Origin: Colwelliaceae bacterium
GTDB taxonomy: Bacteria > Pseudomonadota > Gammaproteobacteria > Enterobacterales > Alteromonadaceae
Length of the DNA: 32,757 nucleotides
Reading direction: 5' to 3'
NCBI GenBank assembly: GCA_023954655.1
Contig: JAGSHH010000011.1
Location: 1 to 32,757, forward strand
The notes beneath the pieces were generated by a model. That model made no database searches. It saw only the letters and a program-made list of their open reading frames with translations, and was not told where the DNA came from. The first letter of the stretch is position 1, and each line of letters starts with the position of its first letter. This document shows positions 24,692 through 32,757 of the stretch, in pieces. The translations under genes were made by a program, and so were the position numbers.

Positions 24692-25465
24692 TTATAGTCG
24701 TTTGGCGTTATCTAATTGCCATTTTGCCATGATTTTATCATATCGGCCGTCAGCTTTTATTGATTCAAAACTGTTTTTCACTTTAAGTATAATTGCTTTA
24801 TCTGTATTTAAACTTGCTGCTAAATATAAGTCTGAAGCGATATCGGGTATTTCATAAATAAGTTTTACTTGAGAAGAGTCGAGTCCAGTTTTATTAATTT
24901 CATAACGCCAAACTATGTTATTGGTAAAAGCGATATCTGTTCTGCCGCTATATAACATTTGCCATAACACAGGGTATTTACTGCTTAAGTAAAGATTTTT
25001 GTCTATTTGGAAGCCTTTATCTCGCATGTATGTTTCTGCTAAGTCATCTCGAATAGAACCCACAGAATATTGTTTAGCGTCAGAAATATGAGCAATCTTA
25101 ATGTCAGTTCTTGACGTTAGTGTTGAAAGGTAAGACTTAAGCGTAAACAACTTGCTAACCCAATGAAATTTATCTTCTCGACTTTTCCCTCTGAGAATTG
25201 AAAATATAAAAGTATTTGGCTGTGTTAAAGCTAATTCATAACTTCTTGCCCAAGGGTAGATAACAATTTCGGCATCAATATTTGTTTCTTCAATAATTAA
25301 GTTTACTAATTCAACGAATGCGCCTGTTGGAGGTAGCTCTTTATTTTCAATTTGTAGTGGTGGTAAATCTTCAGTTAGAAATAATACTTTTTGAGCGGAA
25401 ACGGGAAGTGTTATTAAAGATAATAATGGGCAAACTAGTAATAAAACAATATTACAAAGCCTCAT
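24692..25465 (-). CDS. Second orphan SBP_bac_3-type periplasmic substrate-binding protein
   Basis: A 257-residue exported protein with a signal peptide to about residue 24 (PVSA|Q) and the solute-binding family 3 fold: LTEDLPPLQIENKE, GAFVELVNLIIEE, VIYPWARSY (68-76) and the C-terminal FESIKADGRYDKIMAKW. It shares the YPW(S/A)RS segment, overall length and C-terminal helix with the protein at 19742-20509, so the two are paralogues, although clearly diverged. AAAGGAA lies 5 bases before the ATG. It is upstream of the siroheme gene on the same strand, 27 bases apart, possibly co-transcribed, with no functional link I can name. No transporter genes are adjacent. Confidence 0.85.
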   Translation of the reverse strand: MRLCNIVLLLVCPLLSLITLPVSAQKVLFLTEDLPPLQIENKELPPTGAFVELVNLIIEETNIDAEIVIYPWARSYELALTQPNTFIFSILRGKSREDKFHWVSKLFTLKSYLSTLTSRTDIKIAHISDAKQYSVGSIRDDLAETYMRDKGFQIDKNLYLSSKYPVLWQMLYSGRTDIAFTNNIVWRYEINKTGLDSSQVKLIYEIPDIASDLYLAASLNTDKAIILKVKNSFESIKADGRYDKIMAKWQLDNAKRL

Positions 25466-25586
25466 CGCATTTCCTTTATATACCTTACACGTGTCTTTAT
25501 AGTGTCGTGCGTTAACGTAAATAGCAATGAGTTTTTAGATCAAAAAGTGATAAACTACAACTAATGTCTAATGAACGAGAAATAAC

Positions 25587-26468
25587 ATGCCTTGGATACA
25601 ACTTCGATTAAGTGCAGACGAAGAAACGGCTGAGAAATATAGTGATTGGTTAACGGCCTGTGGCTCACAAGCGGTCACTTTTATTGATGCGAAAGATACA
25701 CCTATATATGAGCCTTTGCCAGGTGATGATGTGATCTATTGGTCAAATACTGTCGTGATGGGATTATTTGAAGCATCTCATGATATGGATAAAGTAATTA
25801 CTTACCTACAAAGTATTCACCCAGATAAAAAGGCTATGAGATATAAGCTAGAACAGTTAGAAGATAAAGACTGGGAACGAGAATGGATGGATAATTTTCA
25901 CCCTATGAAGTTTGGTGAACGCTTGTGGATATGCCCTAGCTGGCGAGATGTTCCTGAGCCTGAAGCCGTGAATGTAATGCTAGACCCCGGTTTAGCATTT
26001 GGCACCGGAACTCATCCTACAACTGCATTATGTTTAACATGGTTGGATAGTTTAGATCTTAAAGGTAAAACTGTTGTAGATTTTGGTTGTGGATCTGGAA
26101 TTTTATCGCTTGCAGCATTAAAACTTGGTGCAGAAAAGGTAATTGGTATTGATATCGACCCACAAGCCCTTCAAGCAAGTAAGGAAAATGCCAAACGAAA
26201 TAATGTAGAAAGTAGACTTGAGCTATATTTACCTGAAGATCAACCAATGTGTAAAGCCGACGTTGTTGTTGCGAATATTTTAGCTGGACCACTGAGAGAA
26301 TTAGCACCGACCATTATTGAGTTTGTTGGTGAAAATGGCTTACTTGCTTTGTCGGGTGTTCTAGAAGAACAAGCAACAGAATTGCAAACAATTTATGGTA
26401 AATGGTGCAAAATGGATCCCATCGCTGTTCAAGAAGAATGGGTTCGTCTTTCTGGTGTCATGAAATAA
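25587..26468 (+). CDS. prmA: Ribosomal protein L11 methyltransferase
   Basis: A 293-residue cytoplasmic enzyme of normal length that trimethylates ribosomal protein L11 using S-adenosylmethionine. The N-terminal substrate-binding domain (about 1-90) starts MPWIQLRL. The linker [15 protein letters not shown] and [15 protein letters not shown] (132-146) are PrmA signatures, followed by SAM motif [12 protein letters not shown] (164-174) and the NILAGPL motif. The order prmA-dusB-fis is the usual gammaproteobacterial arrangement. A stem-loop follows the stop. Confidence 0.97.
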   Translation: MPWIQLRLSADEETAEKYSDWLTACGSQAVTFIDAKDTPIYEPLPGDDVIYWSNTVVMGLFEASHDMDKVITYLQSIHPDKKAMRYKLEQLEDKDWEREWMDNFHPMKFGERLWICPSWRDVPEPEAVNVMLDPGLAFGTGTHPTTALCLTWLDSLDLKGKTVVDFGCGSGILSLAALKLGAEKVIGIDIDPQALQASKENAKRNNVESRLELYLPEDQPMCKADVVVANILAGPLRELAPTIIEFVGENGLLALSGVLEEQATELQTIYGKWCKMDPIAVQEEWVRLSGVMK

Positions 26469-26501
26469 AGCAATAACCTTTCTATTTAACCAATAAAAAG
26501 T

Positions 26502-26540
26502 TGTGTAGATTTTGTTATCTATTTGTACAAAATCTGCACA
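26502..26540. terminator. Stem-loop after prmA
   Basis: TGTGTAGATTTTGT (26502-26515) pairs with ACAAAATCTGCACA (26527-26540), 14 bp including one G-U, around an 11-base loop. It sits 34 bases after prmA and ahead of the dusB promoter. There is no T-tract. Confidence 0.55.
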
Positions 26541-26608
26541 CATCAATAGTTTGCAAAAAGTCAATATGAAAATGATGAAAAAAAGTCATTTTTGTTCAAT
26601 TTATATGC

Positions 26609-26637
26609 TTTTCAATCTGAAAAAAAACACGTAAACT
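26609..26637 (+). promoter_or_regulatory. dusB-fis promoter with GC-rich discriminator
   Basis: TTTTCA (26609-26614) and TAAACT (26632-26637) are 17 bases apart. Between the -10 and the expected start near 26645 lies TAGCGCCC, an unusually GC-rich run in this AT-rich sequence. In enterobacteria the dusB-fis promoter has such a discriminator and is under stringent (ppGpp) and growth-phase control, so the same is inferred here. Confidence 0.55.
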
Positions 26638-26675
26638 TAGCGCCCTTTTGAAAGGTAGCTCAAAAAAACAACAGC

Positions 26676-27641
26676 GTGAAGATAGGTTCATATTCTTTAG
26701 CAAGTAATACTATGCTTGCACCCATGGCGGGAATAACTGACCAACCATTTAGGCAATTATGTTGTCGAATGGGGGCTGGACTTGCAGTATCAGAAATGGT
26801 TTCTGCGAATCCTAAAGTATGGAAAACTGAAAAATCTAAGCGTCGTTTGATTCATGGTGCTGAAGCTGGTATTTGTTCTGTTCAAATAGCGGGTTCGGAC
26901 CCAGAAGAGCTAGCTTATGCTGCGCAAATAAATGTTGATAATGGTGCACAAATCATTGATATCAACATGGGTTGTCCAGCAAAAAAGGTGAATAAAAAAT
27001 TAGCGGGTTCAGCGTTATTGAAAGAACCTACTTTGGTCGAACAGATTGTAAAGTCTGTAGTTGATAAAGTAGATGTTCCAGTAACGTTAAAAATTCGCAC
27101 AGGATGGTGTGAAAATACACGTAATGGTGTAGAAATAGCAAAAATTGCAGAACACAATGGTATTCAATCATTGGTTGTTCATGGTCGTACTCGCAACGAC
27201 TTTTATAAGGGTGACGCTGAATACGACACCATTAAAGCAATTAAACAAGCTGTTTCAATTCCTGTGGTAGCAAACGGTGATGTCACTAGTGCGCTAAAAG
27301 CATCTGAGGTGCTTAATTACACAGGAGCCGATGCCATTATGGTTGGCCGAGGTGCCCAAGGTCGCCCTTGGATATTTAGAGAAATTAATCATTTCTTGGA
27401 AACTGGTCAGTATTTAGATCCGCCCTCATTGGATGAGGTACGCTCAATCGTGATTGAGCATGTAAAAGGTTTACACAAATTTTATGGTGACTTTATGGGT
27501 GTTCGTTTTGCCCGAAAGCACGTTTCTTGGTACATGCAAACGCTTGACCCAGAAAAACAGTTTCGTTCTATTTTTAATGCTTTAGAGTCTGATCAAGATC
27601 AGCTTGATGCATTAATTAGGTATTTTGATAATTTAATTTAA
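26676..27641 (+). CDS. dusB: tRNA-dihydrouridine synthase B
   Basis: A 321-residue FMN enzyme that reduces uridine to dihydrouridine in the tRNA D-loop. The TIM-barrel start [14 protein letters not shown] (13-26), the catalytic cysteine in NMGCPAKK (Cys100), KIRTGW and the GRGAQGRPW phosphate-binding motif are all present. The start codon is GTG (MKIGSYSL), fixed by alignment to the DusB N-terminus; no strong ribosome-binding site precedes it. It is the first gene of the dusB-fis operon, with 17 bases to fis. Confidence 0.96.
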   Translation: MKIGSYSLASNTMLAPMAGITDQPFRQLCCRMGAGLAVSEMVSANPKVWKTEKSKRRLIHGAEAGICSVQIAGSDPEELAYAAQINVDNGAQIIDINMGCPAKKVNKKLAGSALLKEPTLVEQIVKSVVDKVDVPVTLKIRTGWCENTRNGVEIAKIAEHNGIQSLVVHGRTRNDFYKGDAEYDTIKAIKQAVSIPVVANGDVTSALKASEVLNYTGADAIMVGRGAQGRPWIFREINHFLETGQYLDPPSLDEVRSIVIEHVKGLHKFYGDFMGVRFARKHVSWYMQTLDPEKQFRSIFNALESDQDQLDALIRYFDNLI

Positions 27642-27658
27642 GAAAGAGTCTGAACTTT

Positions 27659-27946
27659 ATGTTTGAACAAAATATTTCATCTCCATTCGTTACCGGTAAC
27701 ATGCAAACTCAAGCAGAAGCATCGCCATTACGCAGCCAAGCTAAAATCGCAATTAGCAACTACTTATCACAATTAAACGGTAATGATGTTGACGATATGT
27801 ATGACCTTGTACTTTCAGAAATAGAAGCACCAATGCTTGAAGAAGTGATGAAGTATACTCGCGGTAACCAAACCCGCGCAGCAAATTTACTAGGTATCAA
27901 TCGTGGTACTTTACGTAAGAAGCTTAAAAAATACGGTATGAACTAA
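27659..27946 (+). CDS. fis: Nucleoid protein Fis
   Basis: A 95-residue DNA-bending protein, close to the 98 of E. coli. The C-terminal helix-turn-helix [20 protein letters not shown] (about 70-89) is almost identical to known Fis. The preceding [13 protein letters not shown] helix provides dimer contacts. Fis shapes the nucleoid and activates rRNA and tRNA promoters during fast growth. It follows dusB in the same operon and is closed by a strong terminator. Confidence 0.98.
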   Translation: MFEQNISSPFVTGNMQTQAEASPLRSQAKIAISNYLSQLNGNDVDDMYDLVLSEIEAPMLEEVMKYTRGNQTRAANLLGINRGTLRKKLKKYGMN

Positions 27947-27952
27947 AAACTA

Positions 27953-27995
27953 GCAGGTTCGCCTGCATTGAAAAAGCACCCTAGGGTGCTTTTTT
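27953..27995 (+). terminator. fis terminator with preceding UUCG hairpin
   Basis: GCAGG-TTCG-CCTGC (27953-27966) is a small hairpin closed by a stable UUCG tetraloop. It is followed by AAAAAGCACCC/GGGTGCTTTTT (27971-27981 and 27984-27994) running into a T-tract, a typical intrinsic terminator that also has A-tracts for the other strand. Confidence 0.9.
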
Positions 27996-28068
27996 ACTTA
28001 TTGACAGTTGAATATGTTAGCGCATACGAAAACTTTCACTAAACTGTACACAAAAAACCATGGAAGTA

Positions 28069-28084
28069 ATACCTATTTAGGTAT
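28069..28084. promoter_or_regulatory. Palindrome upstream of purH
   Basis: ATACCTA-TT-TAGGTAT is a 7-bp inverted repeat about 50 bases before the purH start. It could be an operator or a leader hairpin; it does not match the PurR box. The related string CCTATTTAGGTA also occurs near 20517, which may be chance. Confidence 0.25.
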
Positions 28085-28136
28085 AAATGCCAAGGACATA
28101 TGTCAAAGGCCAGACTAACAACTTATTTAAAGGTTA

Positions 28137-29750
28137 ATGAAAAAAGCAATGGATACTCCACGCCCAATCAAACGTGCACTTTTAAGTGTTTCTGACAAAA
28201 CTGGTATTGTAGATTTCGCTCGTCATTTAGCGCAAAAAGGTGTTGATATTTTATCAACTGGCGGTACTGCTAAATTATTAGCGGATAACGGCATTCAGGT
28301 AACTGAAGTTTCCCAACATACTGGTCATCCAGAAATTATGGATGGTCGTGTAAAAACTTTACACCCAAAAATTCACGGTGGTATTTTAGCGCGTCGAGGT
28401 ACAGATGAAGCGGTAATGAATGAAAACAACATCGATGCTATTGATATGGTTGTTGTTAATTTATATCCATTTGCCAATACTGTTGCAAAAGATGGCTGTT
28501 CTTTAGAAGATGCGATTGAGAACATTGATATTGGTGGCCCAACAATGGTTCGTGCTGCGGCAAAAAACCATAAAGATGTCACTATTATTGTTAATGCTTC
28601 CGATTATGATCGTGTTATTGCTGAAATGGATGCAAATAGTGATTCATTGACTTACAACACTCGTTTTGATTTAGCGATTGCTGCCTACGAGCATACAGCA
28701 TCATACGATGGCATGATTGCTAATTATTTTGGCCAAATGTTATCGGCGCACAGCGAAGAAGCCAGTGAAGTTAACTTTGAAGAGAAAAATAAATTCCCAC
28801 GTACTTTTAATAGTCAGTTCATAAAGACTCAAGATTTACGTTATGGCGAAAACTCTCATCAAGATGCTGCTTTTTATGTTGAAGCTAATCCAGAAGAAGC
28901 ATCTGTTTCTACTGCTAAGCAAATTCAAGGTAAAGCGCTTTCTTATAATAATATCGCAGATACCGATGCTGCGTTAGAGTGTGTGAAAGAATTTGAAGAA
29001 GCAGCCTGTGTTATTGTTAAACATGCAAACCCATGTGGTGTTGCAATTGGTGACAATATTTTAGCGGCTTACGACCAAGCGCATAAAACTGACCCGACGT
29101 CAGCATTTGGTGGCATTATTGCTTTTAACCGTGAATTAGATGCGGATACTGCTGAAGCAATTGTTTCTCGTCAATTTGTTGAAGTTATTATTGCACCAAG
29201 TATTTCTGATGCTGCGGCGCAAATTGTTGCGGCTAAACCAAATGTTCGTTTATTAGAATGTGGCCAATGGTCAACACAAACAACAGGTTTAGATTATAAA
29301 CGTGTAAATGGTGGTTTATTGGTTCAAGATAGAGACCAAGGTAAAGTTGCCGCGAATGATTTAAAAGTTGTTACTAAGCGTCAGCCTTCGGCAGATGAAA
29401 TGCGTGACTTACAATTTTGTTGGAAAGTAGCAAAATATGTTAAATCAAACGCAATCGTTTACGTGAAAAACAGTATGACTATTGGCGTAGGTGCGGGTCA
29501 AATGAGCCGTGTTTATTCTGCCAAAGTTGCTGGCATTAAAGCTGCAGATGAAAACTTAGAAGTTGCAGGTTCTGTAATGGCCTCAGATGCATTCTTCCCA
29601 TTTCGTGATGGTTTAGATGCTGCTGCAGCTGCAGGGATAACTGCAGTAATTCAGCCTGGTGGTTCAATGCGTGATGATGAAGTTATTGCTGCAGCAGATG
29701 AGCATAACATTGCTATGGTATTTACTGGAATGCGCCACTTCCGCCATTAA
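28137..29750 (+). CDS. purH: Bifunctional AICAR transformylase / IMP cyclohydrolase
   Basis: A 537-residue enzyme catalysing the last two steps of IMP synthesis: formylation of AICAR, then ring closure. The N-terminal MGS-like cyclohydrolase domain (about 10-200) has [10 protein letters not shown] (39-48), [15 protein letters not shown] (68-82) and [17 protein letters not shown]. The C-terminal transformylase domain (about 205-537) has RYGENSHQ and the catalytic KHANPCG (295-301), and ends FTGMRHFRH. Length is normal. Two in-frame starts exist (28137 and 28149); AAAGG lies just 3 bases before the first, so a few residues at the N-terminus are uncertain. Unlike in many relatives, purD is not next but separated by an unrelated gene. 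Confidence 0.97.
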   Translation: MKKAMDTPRPIKRALLSVSDKTGIVDFARHLAQKGVDILSTGGTAKLLADNGIQVTEVSQHTGHPEIMDGRVKTLHPKIHGGILARRGTDEAVMNENNIDAIDMVVVNLYPFANTVAKDGCSLEDAIENIDIGGPTMVRAAAKNHKDVTIIVNASDYDRVIAEMDANSDSLTYNTRFDLAIAAYEHTASYDGMIANYFGQMLSAHSEEASEVNFEEKNKFPRTFNSQFIKTQDLRYGENSHQDAAFYVEANPEEASVSTAKQIQGKALSYNNIADTDAALECVKEFEEAACVIVKHANPCGVAIGDNILAAYDQAHKTDPTSAFGGIIAFNRELDADTAEAIVSRQFVEVIIAPSISDAAAQIVAAKPNVRLLECGQWSTQTTGLDYKRVNGGLLVQDRDQGKVAANDLKVVTKRQPSADEMRDLQFCWKVAKYVKSNAIVYVKNSMTIGVGAGQMSRVYSAKVAGIKAADENLEVAGSVMASDAFFPFRDGLDAAAAAGITAVIQPGGSMRDDEVIAAADEHNIAMVFTGMRHFRH

Positions 29751-30032
29751 TTGCGTTTCTTTTTGTTAGAGAGTGAAATTTCATCGTTAGAAATGCTCAC
29801 GTATATTCATACGCTGTGCATTTCCGCCTTGAACTTTCAATCTCTACCTTCAAGAAAACACAATTAATATTAATGTAGGAAAGGTAATTAAACAAAGTGA
29901 CATGTTTTGTTTGCGATGAATGCTGTTTTTTCAAAGATAGATGAAAGTGTATTCCACTGTCTTCGTTCTAATTATCTGTTATAAATAGTATCGAAATCAT
30001 TCAACATTAATTAAATATTTATGGAAGAGATA

Positions 30033-30851
30033 ATGAAAATAATAAAATCAATATTAACAGCTTCACTGATCAGTTTAACCGCAGCTTCATTAAATGTTGC
30101 TCATGCATATAGTGATAATTCACTAAATAAAGCTATTGCAGGTGAACATCGTAGCGATAAAAATAAAGCACGTGACAAATACCGGAACCCACAAGAAACT
30201 TTAGAGTTTTTTGGTTTTAAGTCAAATATGACAGTTGTTGAAATTACGCCTGGTGGCGGTTGGTATACTGAAATTTTAGCCCCAGCTTTAAAAGGCTCTG
30301 GTAAATTGATTGGTGCACATTACCCTGATACGGGTGAAGATAATTACTACAGTAATTCACGTAAAAAATTAGTTAAAAAGCTAGCCAGTAATGCTGTTTT
30401 TAGCGAAGTAGAGTTAAGTAACTTTGTACCTAAAAAAGCGAGTGAATTAGCAGCTGCAGGTACAGCTGATATGGTATTAACTTTCCGTAATTTACATAAC
30501 TGGGGTGAAGAAGGGGTTCAGCAAGTATTTAAAGATGCATACAAAGCACTTAAAGCTGGCGGGGTTTTAGGTGTAGTAGAGCATCGTTTACCTGAAGGTG
30601 GAGACAAAGAAAAATCTAATGGTTATGTTTCACAAGCAGAAACAATTGCACAAGCAAAAGCTGCAGGATTTAAGTTTGCAGGTAGCAGTGAAATAAATGC
30701 TAATGCCAAAGATAAAACAACACACCCAAAAGGTGTTTGGACATTACCGCCTAGATTAGCTCTTGGTGAAAAAGACAAAGAAAAGTATTTAGCAATCGGC
30801 GAAAGTGACCGAATGACTTTAAAGTTTGTTAAAGCAGCAGCTACTTACTAG
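30033..30851 (+). CDS. Exported SAM-methyltransferase-like protein (COG4798 type)
   Basis: A 272-residue protein from the preferred ATG at 30033. It has a Sec-type signal peptide to about residue 25 (LNVAHA|Y), then a class I methyltransferase-like domain with motif I VVEITPGGGWYTEIL, a middle segment DMVLTFRNLHNW and GGVLGVVEHR. This matches predicted exported methyltransferases. SAM is not known to be present in the periplasm, so real methyltransferase activity there is puzzling; the fold may bind another ligand. An upstream in-frame ATG at 30021 would add four acidic residues before the signal; GGAAGAG supports the inner start. It lies between purH and purD and is followed by two hairpins. 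Confidence 0.8.
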   Translation: MKIIKSILTASLISLTAASLNVAHAYSDNSLNKAIAGEHRSDKNKARDKYRNPQETLEFFGFKSNMTVVEITPGGGWYTEILAPALKGSGKLIGAHYPDTGEDNYYSNSRKKLVKKLASNAVFSEVELSNFVPKKASELAAAGTADMVLTFRNLHNWGEEGVQQVFKDAYKALKAGGVLGVVEHRLPEGGDKEKSNGYVSQAETIAQAKAAGFKFAGSSEINANAKDKTTHPKGVWTLPPRLALGEKDKEKYLAIGESDRMTLKFVKAAATY

Positions 30852-30858
30852 AAAATAA

Positions 30859-30881
30859 TAGAGCTAGGCACTATAGCTCTA
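30859..30881 (+). other. Stem-loop between the methyltransferase gene and purD
   Basis: TAGAGCTA (30859-30866) and TAGCTCTA (30874-30881) pair perfectly around GGCACTA. It begins 8 bases after the stop and directly precedes the terminator-like hairpin, so the two may work together as a 3'-end structure or an attenuator. Confidence 0.55.
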
Positions 30882-30890
30882 AACAATAAC

Positions 30891-30933
30891 GGCTCAACAC
30901 TTCATTTTTTATAAAGTATTGAGTCAGTTTTTT
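30891..30933 (+). terminator. Intrinsic terminator just ahead of purD
   Basis: CTCAACACTT (30893-30902) pairs with AAGTATTGAG (30914-30923) with one mismatch, followed by TCAG and six T residues ending at 30933. It ends only 25 bases before the purD start codon, leaving little room for a separate purD promoter. Confidence 0.7.
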
Positions 30934-30958
30934 AAGTTAAATTTAGGATAATCGTTAA

Positions 30959-32245
30959 ATGAATGTTTTGGTAATTGGTAGTGGAGGTCGTGAGCATGCA
31001 TTGGCATGGAAGGCGGCACAATCAAATAATGTAGAAAAAGTTTTTGTTGCGCCGGGTAATGCAGGTACAGCAACAGAAAACAAATTAGAGAATGTTGCTA
31101 TTTCTGTTGGTGATATTCCTGCATTGGTTGATTTTGCTAAAAATCAAAACATTACCTTAACGATTGTTGGTCCAGAACAACCTTTAGTTGACGGTGTAGT
31201 TGACGCATTTCAAGCTGAAGGCTTAACAATTTTTGGCCCTAGTGCAAAAGCAGCACAATTAGAAGGGTCAAAAGCGTTTACCAAAGACTTCTTAGCACGA
31301 AATGATATCCCAACAGGTTGGTATCAAAACTTTACTGAAATTGAACCAGCTATAGCGTATGTAAGAGAAAAAGGTGCGCCAATTGTTGTCAAAGCTGACG
31401 GTTTAGCAGCGGGCAAAGGTGTTATTGTTGCAATGACTTTAACCGAAGCTGAAGATGCTATTAAAGACATGTTGGCAGGCAATGCATTTGGTGATGCTGG
31501 ACATCGTGTTGTGATTGAAGAATTTCTTGATGGAGAAGAAGCTAGCTTCATAGTCATGGTTGACGGAAAAAATGTTTTAGCAATGGCAACTAGTCAAGAT
31601 CATAAACGTGCATACAATAATGATGAAGGCCCTAATACAGGTGGAATGGGAGCTTATTCTCCTGCACCAGTAGTTACCAATGAAATTCATCAGCGTATTA
31701 TGAACGAAGTGATTTATCCTACTGTTGAAGGTATGGCAAAAGAAGACGCGCCATATACAGGCTTTTTATACGCAGGTTTAATGATAGATGCCGACGGTAC
31801 ACCTAAGGTTATTGAGTATAACTGTCGATTTGGTGATCCAGAAACACAACCAATCATGATGCGTTTAAAATCAGATATCGTAGATCTTTGTTTATCTGCT
31901 TGTGCAGGTAAATTAGATCAATCGGTAATTGATTTTGATCCTCGTCCTGCCGTTGGAGTTGTTTTAGCTGCTGGAGGATACCCTGGAAGTTACGCAAAAG
32001 GTAAAGTGATTTCTGGATTAGAGGTTAATCAAAAGATAGATAGAAAAACATTCCATGCAGGTACTGCTAGTGATAATGGTGATGTTGTAACTGCTGGTGG
32101 ACGAGTATTGTGTGCTACAGCATTAGGGCAAAGTGTTACTGAAGCTCAAAAAGCGGCTTATGAATTATTACATGAAATCAGTTGGGAAGATGTTCAATTT
32201 CGTACTGATATTGCTTATCGCGCGATTGAACGTGAACAGAGTTAG
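30959..32245 (+). CDS. purD: Phosphoribosylamine-glycine ligase
   Basis: A 428-residue ATP-grasp enzyme, the usual length, joining glycine to phosphoribosylamine in purine synthesis. The start MNVLVIGSGGREHAL (1-15) is the PurD signature. GPEQPLVDG, the ATP-grasp segment KADGLAAGKGV and the metal-binding EYNCRFGDPETQ follow. AGGA lies 10 bases before the ATG. It is preceded by a terminator-like hairpin and followed by a strong bidirectional one. Confidence 0.97.
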   Translation: MNVLVIGSGGREHALAWKAAQSNNVEKVFVAPGNAGTATENKLENVAISVGDIPALVDFAKNQNITLTIVGPEQPLVDGVVDAFQAEGLTIFGPSAKAAQLEGSKAFTKDFLARNDIPTGWYQNFTEIEPAIAYVREKGAPIVVKADGLAAGKGVIVAMTLTEAEDAIKDMLAGNAFGDAGHRVVIEEFLDGEEASFIVMVDGKNVLAMATSQDHKRAYNNDEGPNTGGMGAYSPAPVVTNEIHQRIMNEVIYPTVEGMAKEDAPYTGFLYAGLMIDADGTPKVIEYNCRFGDPETQPIMMRLKSDIVDLCLSACAGKLDQSVIDFDPRPAVGVVLAAGGYPGSYAKGKVISGLEVNQKIDRKTFHAGTASDNGDVVTAGGRVLCATALGQSVTEAQKAAYELLHEISWEDVQFRTDIAYRAIEREQS

Positions 32246-32269
32246 TTTTTGAAATAATTACCTATTCTT

Positions 32270-32300
32270 AAAAAATCCGATGTATCCCATCGGATTTTTT
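32270..32300. terminator. Bidirectional intrinsic terminator after purD
   Basis: AAAAAATCCGATG (32270-32282) and CATCGGATTTTTT (32288-32300) form a perfect 13-bp stem with loop TATCC and T/A tracts on both strands. It serves purD and the convergent gene at 32322. Confidence 0.92.
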
Positions 32301-32321
32301 ATTAGTAACTTAAAACTGGTT

Positions 32322-32757
32322 TTAGTGGTTAACCTCAAAAATACCATCCAATTCTTGTTTTAATAAATTTAAATAAGCCTTGTCTGGATTGTCTGAAATT
32401 AACTGAGCTAGTTCTGTTCCTATTGGTGTGAATTTATAAAAGCTTAATAAACAGTTATTTTTAGACGCTGTTAATGTCAGGTTTAGTCCATTAAATGTGA
32501 ATGATATTTTGTCGCCTGAAACTGTTGGAGGTGTTTCTGTTTCTTGAATAAAAATTAGATGATTATCAGCTAATGTCAGTAACTCAGCATATGAAAGTCC
32601 AAATGGGCTTAAGTTGATGTGATGTTCTCTATCTTTTCTAAAAAAATTAAATAACCCTGGGGTTTGAGAAGCACCAGAAATGATCCTCATGCTTTTTTTT
32701 GACTGATCTTTAACGGCAATTGAACAGGCTTTTGAAAGCAATTTAGCTTCATTAATA
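32322..32757 (-). CDS. Conserved hypothetical protein, C-terminal part (runs off window)
   Basis: The open frame continues through the right edge of the window in minus orientation, with no stop and no convincing start inside; a TTG at 32741 is probably internal. The visible 145 or so residues include MRIISGASQTPGLF, LSPFGLSYAELLTLADN, KFTPIGTELAQLI and a short acidic C-terminus. The region looks soluble. I think it resembles a conserved gammaproteobacterial hypothetical family (TIGR03899), but I hold this weakly. No function can be given. Confidence 0.65.
   Translation of the reverse strand, partial: INEAKLLSKACSIAVKDQSKKSMRIISGASQTPGLFNFFRKDREHHINLSPFGLSYAELLTLADNHLIFIQETETPPTVSGDKISFTFNGLNLTLTASKNNCLLSFYKFTPIGTELAQLISDNPDKAYLNLLKQELDGIFEVNH

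Noticed and set aside
28019-28035. Possible PurR box ahead of purH (GCGCATACGAAAAC)
   Set aside because: Only part of one half-site fits the ACGCAAACGTTTGCGT consensus and the palindrome is missing.
1-32757. CRISPR array, prophage, transposase or toxin-antitoxin genes
   Set aside because: Looked for spaced direct repeats and marker proteins on both strands; none seen.

Overview
The window is AT-rich chromosomal DNA from a marine gammaproteobacterium, most likely Alteromonadales of the Colwellia/Thalassotalea type. Grounds: a dusB-fis pair, prmA, purH and purD of clear gammaproteobacterial sequence, mixed with families common in that order (a TonB-dependent receptor, a LytTR regulator beside an acyltransferase, a membrane-tethered winged-helix/beta-propeller regulator, orphan SBP_bac_3 periplasmic proteins and a PrsT-type TPR lipoprotein). 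I see no tRNA, rRNA, CRISPR array, insertion sequence or phage gene.

Layout. 1-1098 (minus): a D-glycerate kinase overlapping a truncated HAD phosphatase of the mannosyl/glucosyl-3-phosphoglycerate phosphatase type. 1792-3990 (plus): a lipoprotein fusing a sulfatase to a YHYH domain. 4096-6378: a divergent acyltransferase/LytTR pair. 6461-7594 (minus): an ECF sigma factor with a four-helix membrane partner. 7913-8323 (minus): a GFA-family zinc protein. 8422-13027: a secreted S15 peptidase divergent from a CadC-like propeller regulator.

13035-18840 (plus) is the most coherent accessory block. A perfect FNR-type site precedes a TonB-dependent receptor, a secreted Asp-box protein with a CxCC motif, a TlpA-like thioredoxin, and a RegB/RegA-like redox two-component system. 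The gene starts and stops overlap or lie close together. My inference is a redox-controlled envelope uptake or assembly system, perhaps for a metal such as copper; the substrate is not proven.

18860-25465 holds an uncharacterised 172-residue protein and a possible 60-residue membrane peptide behind a structured leader, two related orphan periplasmic binding proteins, the TPR lipoprotein PrsT, and a siroheme synthase whose methyltransferase half is reduced to a remnant. 25587-32300 is core: prmA, dusB-fis with a GC-rich-discriminator promoter, purH, an exported methyltransferase-like protein, and purD. The window ends in a truncated minus-strand gene. Intergenic space is rich in stem-loops, many at convergent gene ends and several without a T-tract; three share the seed CCAAGAANGA.
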